Of a stretch of DNA of 18,693 bases, positions 1 to 6,102 are shown one piece after another. The stretch's first letter is position 1, and each line of letters begins with the position of its first letter. This DNA comes from an uncultured Oscillospiraceae bacterium. Its GTDB lineage: Bacteria; Bacillota; Clostridia; Oscillospirales; Acutalibacteraceae. The notes beneath the pieces were generated by a model, which was not told the origin of the DNA, did not search any database, and worked only from the letters and a program-made list of their open reading frames with translations. The stretch is from the NCBI GenBank assembly GCA_900547305.1, contig URGH01000050.1, positions 1 through 18,693 of the forward strand. Reading direction: 5' to 3'. The position numbers and the translations under genes were made by a program.

Positions 1-60
1 TTATCCGCCACAGGCGGCAGTCGGTTGTTATGCTCCGTGGGTACTCACCCCAGTGTTCTT
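1..60. other. Unassigned structured DNA at window edge
   Basis: No protein is recognisable here. The plus strand has a short hairpin, CCGCC-aca-GGCGG (about 6-18), and a second one, GGGT-actc-ACCC (about 38-49), followed at once by the terminator hairpin at 61-87. This could be the 3' end of a plus-strand structured RNA or a 3' untranslated region of a gene left of the window. Read on the minus strand it contains pieces reminiscent of the ZTP (pfl) riboswitch: ACTGG, a small hairpin, CACGGAGC, and later CCGCCTG. However, the conserved GTGAC before CTGG and the final GGGCA are not intact. Neither reading is secure. Confidence 0.25.
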
Positions 61-87
61 GAAAAACCGCTTATTAGGCGGTTTTTC
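61..87. terminator. Bidirectional intrinsic terminator
   Basis: A perfect 10-bp stem, GAAAAACCGC / GCGGTTTTTC, encloses a 7-base loop (71-77). The A-run and T-run on the two arms give a U-tract on either strand, so it can end transcripts from both sides. It probably serves a gene left of the window on the plus strand and backs up termination of the minus-strand transporter transcript. Confidence 0.65.
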
Positions 88-128
88 GCTTACAAGGTGT
101 TTTTCCGCCGCGCAGGCATGGGAAAAAC

Positions 129-151
129 AAAAAATGCGGCGTGAACGCCGC
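129..151 (-). terminator. Intrinsic terminator of the EamA gene
   Basis: GCGGCG and CGCCGC (136-141 and 146-151) pair around a TGAA loop. On the minus strand the stem is followed by ATTTTTTG. It lies about 80 bases downstream of the stop codon of the minus-strand EamA gene. Confidence 0.65.
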
Positions 152-186
152 GAAAATATAATTTGGGGTTTATCTATAGACTTAAG

Positions 187-212
187 TCCCCCTCGTATGA
201 GGGGGATTTTTT
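187..212 (+). terminator. Intrinsic terminator, plus orientation
   Basis: TCCCCCTC (187-194), loop GTAT, then GAGGGGGA (199-206) followed by six T residues (207-212). The U-tract is on the plus strand only, so it would end transcripts entering from the left, or protect the 3' end of the EamA gene from read-through. Confidence 0.7.
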
Positions 213-217
213 GTATA

Positions 218-256
218 TCTAATGTCTAATGTCTAATGTCTAATTTCTAAATTCGT
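218..256. repeat. Heptamer tandem array, TCTAATG type (copy 1)
   Basis: Five consecutive 7-base units: TCTAATG at 218, 225 and 232, TCTAATT at 239, and TCTAAAT at 246. The last runs into AATTCGT (250-256), a second unit type that is also found in the array at 7847-7915. The EamA stop codon (233-235) and its last codons lie inside the array. Because 7 is not a multiple of 3, three units place TAA in all three plus frames and TAG in all three minus frames. Confidence 0.85.
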
Positions 257-1132
257 TCCCCACACGCCCAGAATTATAAGCGCGCACAGCAGGTACTGAA
301 CAGGCGTGAAATGCTCGTGAAGTATGGTAATGCCCGCTATTACGGTAACAACGGTTATTATATTTGAAAAGGACGCCGCCCTTGTTGCGCTTATTAACGT
401 TGTGGAATAATTGTAGAGCATAAACGCGGCGACAGACGATACAACGGCAAGGTAGAAAATCGCAACCCAAAAGCTATAAGAACCGACGGCGACGACAAGC
501 TCCGATATGTATTTGCCGCGCAAAACCGCTATTGCCGCCGCATTAAAACCGACAGCGCCGATTAAAAACATAAACCAAGTTCTTTCAAATGGTGAAAAGT
601 GCTCCGATTCGCCGCGGCTTAAAATATTGAATACCGCCGCGCACAGAACCGCCGCAATTAAAAGCATAATTCCCGAAATTCGGTTTTGCTTGCCGTCGTT
701 TGAAATAATGCTCATAACCGAAACGCTTATAAGCGATACGGCGGTGCATACGCCCTGCAACAATGTGGGCTTTTCGCCCAAAAACAGCGCCGATAAAAGC
801 ATGACCGCCACGGGAACGAGCGCGATTATTACGCCCGATAGGGCAGAGGAAACAAGGCTCAGCCCGTAAAGTTCAAATATAAAATAAAAAAGCGGCTGCG
901 CCAGCGCCATTATTAGAAGTTTTTTCTTAGGCTTGCCTTTAAGCGATAGGCGGAATTTACCCGTAAGCGCCGAAAGACTCATAACAATAAACGCCACGGC
1001 AAACCGCACCGACAGAATTATAAGCGGGTGCGCAGAGCCGAGCGCCATTTTTGAAAATATAAAGCTGAAACCGAAAATTGTGTTTGCCGCAAGTGCCGCG
1101 GCCGCTCCGGCAAGTTTATTTTTGTTTTTCAT
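233..1132 (-). CDS. EamA/DMT-family transporter
   Basis: This is a 299-residue polytopic membrane protein of the drug/metabolite transporter superfamily. Members export small metabolites or drugs; the substrate cannot be told from sequence. About ten hydrophobic segments form two EamA repeats, roughly residues 10-140 and 152-290. The first begins with the typical AANTIFGFSFIFSK stretch and includes GVIIALVPVAVMLLSALFLGEKP, the usual end-of-repeat signature with the conserved E before KP. The length is normal for the family. The ATG is preceded by GGAG 11 bases upstream, and a good promoter lies at 1160-1188, so the gene is monocistronic and divergent from the regulator at 1366. The extreme C-terminus (NLEIRH and stop) is encoded by the heptamer repeat at 218-252, so the original end of the protein may have been altered. 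The family call is firm and the substrate is unknown. Confidence 0.9.
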   Translation of the reverse strand: MKNKNKLAGAAAALAANTIFGFSFIFSKMALGSAHPLIILSVRFAVAFIVMSLSALTGKFRLSLKGKPKKKLLIMALAQPLFYFIFELYGLSLVSSALSGVIIALVPVAVMLLSALFLGEKPTLLQGVCTAVSLISVSVMSIISNDGKQNRISGIMLLIAAVLCAAVFNILSRGESEHFSPFERTWFMFLIGAVGFNAAAIAVLRGKYISELVVAVGSYSFWVAIFYLAVVSSVAAFMLYNYSTTLISATRAASFSNIITVVTVIAGITILHEHFTPVQYLLCALIILGVWGTNLEIRH

Positions 1133-1159
1133 ACGTCTGTTTTCTCCGTTTTTTAGTTG

Positions 1160-1188
1160 AGTTTAACATTAGAAAGGCGAAATGTCAA
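1160..1188 (-). promoter_or_regulatory. Sigma-A promoter of the EamA gene
   Basis: On the minus strand a consensus -35, TTGACA (1188-1183), is separated by 17 bases from TAAACT (1165-1160). The latter is preceded by TGT, forming an extended -10. The predicted start is near 1153, which leaves a leader of about 20 bases containing the GGAG ribosome site. Confidence 0.75.
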
Positions 1189-1291
1189 GCAAACAGAAAC
1201 GTTTTTGGTGAAAAATCTACAATTTAACACCCCTGATTTTCGTCATCTGTAATGATTTTGTAACTTTTTTATGTATTTTCTCGATTATCAC

Positions 1292-1320
1292 TTGCAAAAT
1301 GAACCGTAATTGTGTAAAAT
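1292..1320 (+). promoter_or_regulatory. Sigma-A promoter of the regulator/ftsEX operon
   Basis: TTGCAA (1292-1297) and TAAAAT (1315-1320) are spaced by 17 bases. The predicted start is near 1327, with a leader of about 39 bases before the ATG at 1366. No other clear promoter is visible before ftsE, so this one may drive the regulator, ftsE, ftsX and the M23 gene together. Confidence 0.6.
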
Positions 1321-1326
1321 ATAGAT

Positions 1327-1343
1327 ATTAGTAATATTCTAAT
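1327..1343. promoter_or_regulatory. Small palindrome at predicted +1, possible operator
   Basis: ATTAG and CTAAT (1327-1331 and 1339-1343) flank TAATATT. The dyad begins at the predicted transcription start of the regulator gene, a position typical of repressor sites. It is AT-rich and short, so chance is possible. Confidence 0.3.
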
Positions 1344-1365
1344 TATTTTAAGGGATGTGTATAAT

Positions 1366-2442
1366 ATGTCAAACCGTCTTTTTCAAGGCGTAATCCATCA
1401 GATGAAGGACGCGGTAGACCGTACCTTCGGCGTTATCGATGAAAATTTCACCGTTATTGCCTGTAGCGAGCTGGGCAGAATAGGGGAGAATATCGACTCT
1501 TTTTCGGTTCCCTCGGCAGAGGTTTATGTAACCGGCGGCTATACCTTTAAGAGCCTCGGCACAACGCAGGGAACAAACTACATAGTTTTTGTTGAGGGCG
1601 ACGATGTTATTGCGGCGAAATACGCGGCAGTTTTGGCTGTATCCTTTGCAAATATTAAGTTTTATTATGATGAAAAATACGACCGCAGCAACTTTATCAA
1701 GAACATAATTCTCGATAATATTCTGCCGGGCGATATATACTTAAAGGCGCGCGAGCTTTACTTTAATTCCGATGTTTCGCGCACCGTAATACTCATTCGC
1801 GGGGTTGAAACGCACGACATTTCAATTTACGACGTTGTTCAGAACCTTTTCCCGGACAAGTCCAAGGATTTCGTTATAAACATAAACGAGACCGATATTG
1901 CGCTTGTTAAGGAAACCAAACCGGGAATTGATACCAAAACCATTGAAAAGCTGGCTTCCACCATTGCCGATACCATTTCGGGCGAGTTCTACGCTCAGGT
2001 AGTGGTAGGTATAGGCACAACGGTAGATACCCTCAAAGACCTTGCACGTTCCTTTAAAGAGGCTCAAACGGCGCTTGAGGTCGGAAAAGTATTCGATACC
2101 GAAAAGACCATTATTTCTTATGATAACTTAGGCATTGCAAGACTTATTTATCAGTTGCCTACAACCCTTTGTGAAACTTTCTTAAAGGAAGTTTTCAAGC
2201 GCGGCTCTATTGAAAGCCTTGATCAGGAGACCCTGTTCACAATTCAGCGTTTCTTTGAAAATAACCTCAATGTTTCCGAGACCTCGAGAAAGCTGTTTGT
2301 TCACCGCAACACCCTGGTTTACAGACTTGAAAAGATAAAGAAGATAACAGGACTTGACTTGCGTGAATTTGACCACGCAATCATCTTTAAAATTGCCCTT
2401 ATGGTTAATAAATACTTAAAGAGCAACCCCATTAAGTACTAA
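1366..2442 (+). CDS. PucR/CdaR-type helix-turn-helix regulator
   Basis: A predicted transcriptional regulator of 358 residues. The C-terminal 60 residues are a PucR-type HTH (HTH_30): an FFENNLNVSETSRKLFVHRNTLVYRLEKI-type segment then a hydrophobic helix, as in CdaR, PucR and their relatives. A GGDEF-like middle region (about 125-235) fits the CdaR layout. The N-terminal 110 residues resemble a small sensor domain; its ligand is not evident. The start chosen is the ATG at 1366, because AAGGGA (1350-1355) lies 10 bases before it; a GTG at 1357 is in frame but sits against that site. Only 24 bases separate it from ftsE, so it is probably co-transcribed with the division module. It could be autoregulatory (see the dyad at 1327). 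The family call is firm; a link to wall hydrolysis is inference from position. Confidence 0.85.
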   Translation: MSNRLFQGVIHQMKDAVDRTFGVIDENFTVIACSELGRIGENIDSFSVPSAEVYVTGGYTFKSLGTTQGTNYIVFVEGDDVIAAKYAAVLAVSFANIKFYYDEKYDRSNFIKNIILDNILPGDIYLKARELYFNSDVSRTVILIRGVETHDISIYDVVQNLFPDKSKDFVININETDIALVKETKPGIDTKTIEKLASTIADTISGEFYAQVVVGIGTTVDTLKDLARSFKEAQTALEVGKVFDTEKTIISYDNLGIARLIYQLPTTLCETFLKEVFKRGSIESLDQETLFTIQRFFENNLNVSETSRKLFVHRNTLVYRLEKIKKITGLDLREFDHAIIFKIALMVNKYLKSNPIKY

Positions 2443-2466
2443 TTGAAAGTGTGGAACTGTCAGTAA

Positions 2467-3189
2467 ATGGAAGAAATACTCCTTAACCGTGAAGAACCGG
2501 CGAATACTGCGCCGATAATAGAATTCCGCGGCGTTTCAAAAACCTACCCCACCGGTACGCACGCCCTTGAGGATGTTAATATTACAATAAACAACGGCGA
2601 GTTTGTTTTCGTAGTCGGCTCGTCGGGCGCGGGTAAAAGTACCTTTATGAAGCTCATTATGCGCGAAGAAAAGGCTAATACGGGAATTATTACCGTAAAC
2701 GGTTTTAACCTTACCAAAATGCCGCGCAAGCAGGTGCCTATGCTGCGCCGCACTATGGGCATAGTGTTTCAGGATTTCCGCTTAATACCCACCATGAGCG
2801 TTTTTCAGAACGTTGCGTTTGCAATGCACGTTGTGGGCGCCTCGGGCAGAGACGTTCGCCGTGAGGTTTCAAAGGCGCTTTCAAAGGTGGGTCTCGGCAA
2901 TAAAGCCCGCTCAATGCCTGCTCAGCTTTCGGGCGGCGAGCAGCAGCGTGTGGGCTTGGCGCGCGCGCTTGTAAACTCGCCCGACCTTATTATTGCGGAC
3001 GAGCCTACGGGTAACGTAGACCCCAATATGTCCTATGAAATAGTATCGTTACTGACCGAAATTAACAACCGCGGCACAACTGTGCTTATGGTTACGCACG
3101 ACCACAACCTTGTGCGCGATTTCCACCACCGCGTTATTATGCTTGACGGCGGAAGAATTGTAGCAGATAATGCCGGAGGTAATTTCTGA
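2467..3189 (+). CDS. ftsE: Cell division ATP-binding protein FtsE
   Basis: This is the cytoplasmic ATPase of the FtsEX complex, which uses ATP hydrolysis to activate a peptidoglycan hydrolase outside the membrane during division or elongation. At 240 residues it shows Walker A GSSGAGKST at 51-59, the ABC signature LSGGEQQR at 154-161, Walker B ending in ADEPTGN around D178/E179, and the H-loop VTHDH. It carries an N-terminal extension of about 15 residues compared with typical FtsE proteins, which usually start near the IEFRGVSKTYP segment. The ribosome site upstream of this ATG is weak, with only GGA about 12 bases away, but no better in-frame start is visible. Its stop overlaps the ftsX start (TGATG), which suggests translational coupling. 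Confidence 0.95.
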   Translation: MEEILLNREEPANTAPIIEFRGVSKTYPTGTHALEDVNITINNGEFVFVVGSSGAGKSTFMKLIMREEKANTGIITVNGFNLTKMPRKQVPMLRRTMGIVFQDFRLIPTMSVFQNVAFAMHVVGASGRDVRREVSKALSKVGLGNKARSMPAQLSGGEQQRVGLARALVNSPDLIIADEPTGNVDPNMSYEIVSLLTEINNRGTTVLMVTHDHNLVRDFHHRVIMLDGGRIVADNAGGNF

Positions 3190-4280
3190 TGAAAATGGGA
3201 AGTGTAAAATACCTCGTCGGCGAGGGAGTTAAAAACACCTGGGTCAACCGCCTAATGTCCTTAGCGTCGGTAGGCGTTCTGGTTGCTTGTATGGTTATAA
3301 TAGGGCTTGCAATTCTTATTTCCGAAAACGTAAATAAAGCGGTAGGAAATTTGGAGCAGCAAAACGTTGTAATGGCGTATATGAAAGACTACAGCTGGGC
3401 GCTTTATGGGGATAAGGACACTTCGTCCGATACATCCTCTGCCGACAGTTCTGCAGCAGTTGTGTCTTCCGATACCGCTTCGTCTGCAGCGAACAGCTCG
3501 GAAAACACTTCGAGTGAGGAAAAGGCTGACGAAAACGGCGTAAAGCAGAGCGACTATGTTGTTCACAGTGAAGAAGAGGCAAAAGCGCTTTGCGATGAAA
3601 TAGCAAAGCTTGATAACGTGGCGTCGGTCACCTACGTTTCACCCGAAGAGGGACTTGAAAGCGTTAAAAAATCAATGCTTGAGGGGCAGGAAAGTTATTT
3701 CTCATTCCTTGATGAGAAAAACGGCAACCCAATGTCGGGCGCGGCAAAAATTCAAATGAAGGATATGTCCCGCTTTGACGAAACGGTCGAGCAGGTAAAG
3801 AAATTTGACGGTATCAGCGATATTCAGTCGCAGAGCGACTTGGCGGAAAAAATTACCGCCATTAAAAAGGGAATAGGCATTGCGGGCTTTTGGATAATCG
3901 CAATACTTATGGTTATAGCGCTTGTTATAGTTTCCAACACAATAAGGGTTACTATGTATAACCGCAAGCTGGAAATAAGCATTATGAAAGCGGTGGGCGC
4001 TACCGATTCGTTTGTAAGAATACCCTTTGTTGTTGAGGGTATGTTAATAGGCGTGGTTTCCGCGCTTATAGCGGAGGGGCTTTTGTACTTCTGCTACCGC
4101 GTGGCGACCGAAACGATTATAGGCACGCTCGGAACAAGCGATATTGTGCATTATTCCGACGTGGCAGGCTGGCTTTTACTTGTGTTTATAGGCATTGGCA
4201 TTTTCGCGGGCGTTCTCGGCAGCGTTATTATGATAAGCAAATATCTCCGTCACGAGGGCAGCGAATTTGCGGCAATTTAG
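3189..4280 (+). CDS. ftsX: Cell division membrane protein FtsX
   Basis: The transmembrane partner of FtsE, which passes the ATPase signal to an extracellular hydrolase. The layout is standard: a cytoplasmic start, TM1 around residues 22-45, a large extracellular loop to about 230, then three TM helices to the C-terminus (GSVIMISKYLRHEG near the end). The conserved NTIRVTMYNRKLEISIMKAVGAT segment after TM2 is present. At 363 residues it is longer than usual (about 295-310), because residues 78-111 are a low-complexity insert of Ser, Thr, Ala, Asp and Glu with seven SS pairs 4-6 residues apart. The usual extracellular fold resumes after it (LDNVASVTYVSPEEGLESVK). The gene overlaps ftsE by one base, and the M23 peptidase gene follows after 8 bases. 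Confidence 0.95.
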   Translation: MKMGSVKYLVGEGVKNTWVNRLMSLASVGVLVACMVIIGLAILISENVNKAVGNLEQQNVVMAYMKDYSWALYGDKDTSSDTSSADSSAAVVSSDTASSAANSSENTSSEEKADENGVKQSDYVVHSEEEAKALCDEIAKLDNVASVTYVSPEEGLESVKKSMLEGQESYFSFLDEKNGNPMSGAAKIQMKDMSRFDETVEQVKKFDGISDIQSQSDLAEKITAIKKGIGIAGFWIIAILMVIALVIVSNTIRVTMYNRKLEISIMKAVGATDSFVRIPFVVEGMLIGVVSALIAEGLLYFCYRVATETIIGTLGTSDIVHYSDVAGWLLLVFIGIGIFAGVLGSVIMISKYLRHEGSEFAAI

Positions 4281-4288
4281 GAGGAAAA

Positions 4289-5503
4289 ATGAAAGCAAAA
4301 CTTATTAAAATTTTATCGTTTTTTACTTCTGTGGCAATGATTTTTTCCGTAGCGGCTATTACTCCGGTATCTGCCGCTACGGAATCTCAAATTCGCAGCG
4401 AAATAAAAAAATTGCAGGAAAAGCAAAGCGAACAGCAGCAAAAAATTAACGAGCTGAAAAAGGATGCAAGCAAGCAAAAAGAGCTTAAAGCCGCAATCGA
4501 GCAGAAAATGGCGCTTGTTCAGCAGGAAATTGACGCTTGCAACAGGCAAATAACCTCAATCAATTCTAAAATTGCCGCTAATAAGGCGGAAATTGAAAAG
4601 AAAAACACCGAAATTGAAAATAACAAGACCGCCTTTAAAAAGCGCTTACGCGCTATTTATATGAGCAACACGGGCAGTCAGGTTCAGGTGCTTTTGGGCG
4701 CGGATGATTTTTCGCAGTTTTTAGAGCTTTCGCAACTTACCGCCAGCGTTTCCGCTAAGGATAAAAAGATGATTGAGCAAATCGTAGCGGCGGTAAAGGT
4801 GCTTGAGGAAAAGCAAAAGGAAAATAATAAGCTGCTTGAAAATCAAATGGCTGTTAAAAAAACAATTACTCAAAAGCAGCAGGAATTAAAGACGCAAAGT
4901 GATGAAATTCAAGCGGTTATTTCTAAAATTAACAGCGATACTAAAAGTGCGCAGGCTGATAAAAATGCAACCGACGCCGCTTTAAAAGATAAGCAAAAAA
5001 CACTCAATGAAATTTTAAAAGGCAGCACAGGAGGCAGTGGCGGCGGTGACGTCGTGTATGACGGCGGACCTTTCCTATGGCCTACAACCACCACCAGAAT
5101 TTCTTCATCTTGGGGATACCGTTGGGGCAGGTTGCACCAGGGCGTTGATATTTCAAACGGCAGATACGGTCTTCCGATTTATGCAATAGCCGACGGCACC
5201 GTTTACAGAGCCGTATCGGGGTGCCCGCATAATTATCCTAAAAACTCAAGCTGCGGTTGCGGCGGCGGATATGGAAATCACGTTGCTATATATCACGGCA
5301 AGGGAGCAGACGGTAAAGAGTATGCGGCTTACTATGCGCATATGTCAAGCCTTGCAGTTTCAAACGGCGCTCATGTAAAGCGCGGGCAGATAATAGGGTA
5401 TGTCGGCTGTACCGGTTTTTCAACAGGACCTCACCTGCATTTTGGAATTATGGTCAACGGTGCGTTTGTAGATCCTATGCAGTTTTACACCAAAGTAAAA
5501 TAA
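4289..5503 (+). CDS. Secreted coiled-coil M23 peptidase, FtsEX partner
   Basis: A 404-residue secreted murein hydrolase, probably the enzyme that FtsEX activates. In order: signal peptide (residues 1-30, cleavage near VSAATES); a long charged coiled coil (about 32-245), the EnvC/PcsB-type segment that docks on FtsX; a Gly/Ser linker (about 246-258); and a C-terminal M23/LytM domain. The M23 zinc and catalytic residues are all present: H283 and D287 in HxxxD, H351 in YAHMS, and H382/H384 in HLHFG. It is therefore likely an active endopeptidase, unlike E. coli EnvC, whose LytM domain is degenerate. A cysteine-containing insert (C312, C322, C324, Gly-rich after) precedes NHVAIYHG; I recall similar inserts in clostridial M23 proteins. 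GGAGG overlaps the ftsX stop, 5 bases before the ATG. Confidence 0.92.
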   Translation: MKAKLIKILSFFTSVAMIFSVAAITPVSAATESQIRSEIKKLQEKQSEQQQKINELKKDASKQKELKAAIEQKMALVQQEIDACNRQITSINSKIAANKAEIEKKNTEIENNKTAFKKRLRAIYMSNTGSQVQVLLGADDFSQFLELSQLTASVSAKDKKMIEQIVAAVKVLEEKQKENNKLLENQMAVKKTITQKQQELKTQSDEIQAVISKINSDTKSAQADKNATDAALKDKQKTLNEILKGSTGGSGGGDVVYDGGPFLWPTTTTRISSSWGYRWGRLHQGVDISNGRYGLPIYAIADGTVYRAVSGCPHNYPKNSSCGCGGGYGNHVAIYHGKGADGKEYAAYYAHMSSLAVSNGAHVKRGQIIGYVGCTGFSTGPHLHFGIMVNGAFVDPMQFYTKVK

Positions 5504-5512
5504 ATTTTTTCA

Positions 5513-5560
5513 GCCGTCACCGGCTTATCGGTTTTCCGGTAGGTGGCGGCTTTTAAGTTT
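5513..5560 (+). terminator. Intrinsic terminator of the ftsEX-M23 operon
   Basis: GCCGTCACC (5513-5521) pairs with GGTGGCGGC (5542-5550), nine pairs with one G-T, and an inner CGG-tttt-CCG. It is followed by TTTTAAGTTTT (5551-5561). It sits 10 bases after the M23 gene stop, and only 14-24 bases before the start of the VanZ gene. Confidence 0.75.
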
Positions 5561-5574
5561 TCGGGAGGCGGGCA

Positions 5575-6102
5575 ATTATTAAGGCGAATAAAACAGCGTT
5601 TAGAATAATCACAGCGGCGGCGCTTTTTTTATGGATGGCGCTTATATTCTCGCTGTCTTCTCAAAATGCCACGGTATCATCGGGAACAAGCGGAAATGTT
5701 ATAAGGCTTATTGTAGGTTTTTTCCGCCCGGGCTTTGATAGCCTGCCGGCGGCGGAGCAGGCGGAAATTGTTGCTTCTTTGCAGTTTATAGCCAGAAAAT
5801 CGGCGCATTTCAGCATATATATGATTTTAGGCGTTTTAAGTTTTCTGGCGGTTATAAGCTATGAAAAATTATTTTTTGCTTTGCGGCTCACAACAAGCGG
5901 CGGTATTTGCCTTTTATATGCCGCAAGCGATGAAATTCATCAGCTTTTCGTGCCCGGCAGGAGCGGCGAGGTGCGCGATGTTATGATAGATTTTTCGGGT
6001 GCGGCACTCGGCATTGCCTTATCGACGCTTGTTTTCCTTTTGATTTGCAGGATAAAAAAGAAAAGGACTGAAAAAAATGAAGAACGAAAAATTCGGAATT
6101 AA
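5575..6102 (+). CDS. VanZ-family membrane protein, apparent ATT start
   Basis: A small VanZ-like protein with about four membrane helices. The family is named for the teicoplanin-resistance protein VanZ, but most members have no known biochemical role. Family marks are ALIFSLSSQ after the first helix, RKSAHFSIYMILG (the conserved K-x-H motif region), and SDEIHQLFVPGRSGEVRDVMIDFSGAALG. The first ATG in frame is at 5635, but starting there would cut away nearly all of TM1 and has no ribosome site. Upstream, the frame is open back to a TAA at 5554-5556 with no ATG, GTG or TTG. GGGAGG (5563-5568) sits 6 bases before ATT at 5575 and 9 before ATT at 5578, and the added residues (Lys-rich, then hydrophobic) complete a normal TM1. 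I therefore place the start at an ATT, giving 175 residues. The 3' end overlaps the next gene by 26 bases. Confidence 0.8.
   Translation: MIKANKTAFRIITAAALFLWMALIFSLSSQNATVSSGTSGNVIRLIVGFFRPGFDSLPAAEQAEIVASLQFIARKSAHFSIYMILGVLSFLAVISYEKLFFALRLTTSGGICLLYAASDEIHQLFVPGRSGEVRDVMIDFSGAALGIALSTLVFLLICRIKKKRTEKNEERKIRN

Noticed and set aside
1..60. Firm call of a ZTP (pfl) riboswitch on the minus strand
   Set aside because: The conserved GTGAC and final GGGCA are not intact, the stem flanking the core does not form cleanly, and there is no clear promoter between the terminator hairpins. Kept only as a hypothesis.
218..256. Heptamer array as a CRISPR array
   Set aside because: Units are 7 bases and directly adjacent; there are no spacers and no cas genes in the window.
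507..869. 120-codon plus-strand frame inside the EamA gene
   Set aside because: Antisense to the transporter's membrane repeats. The minus frame has promoter, ribosome site and family motifs.
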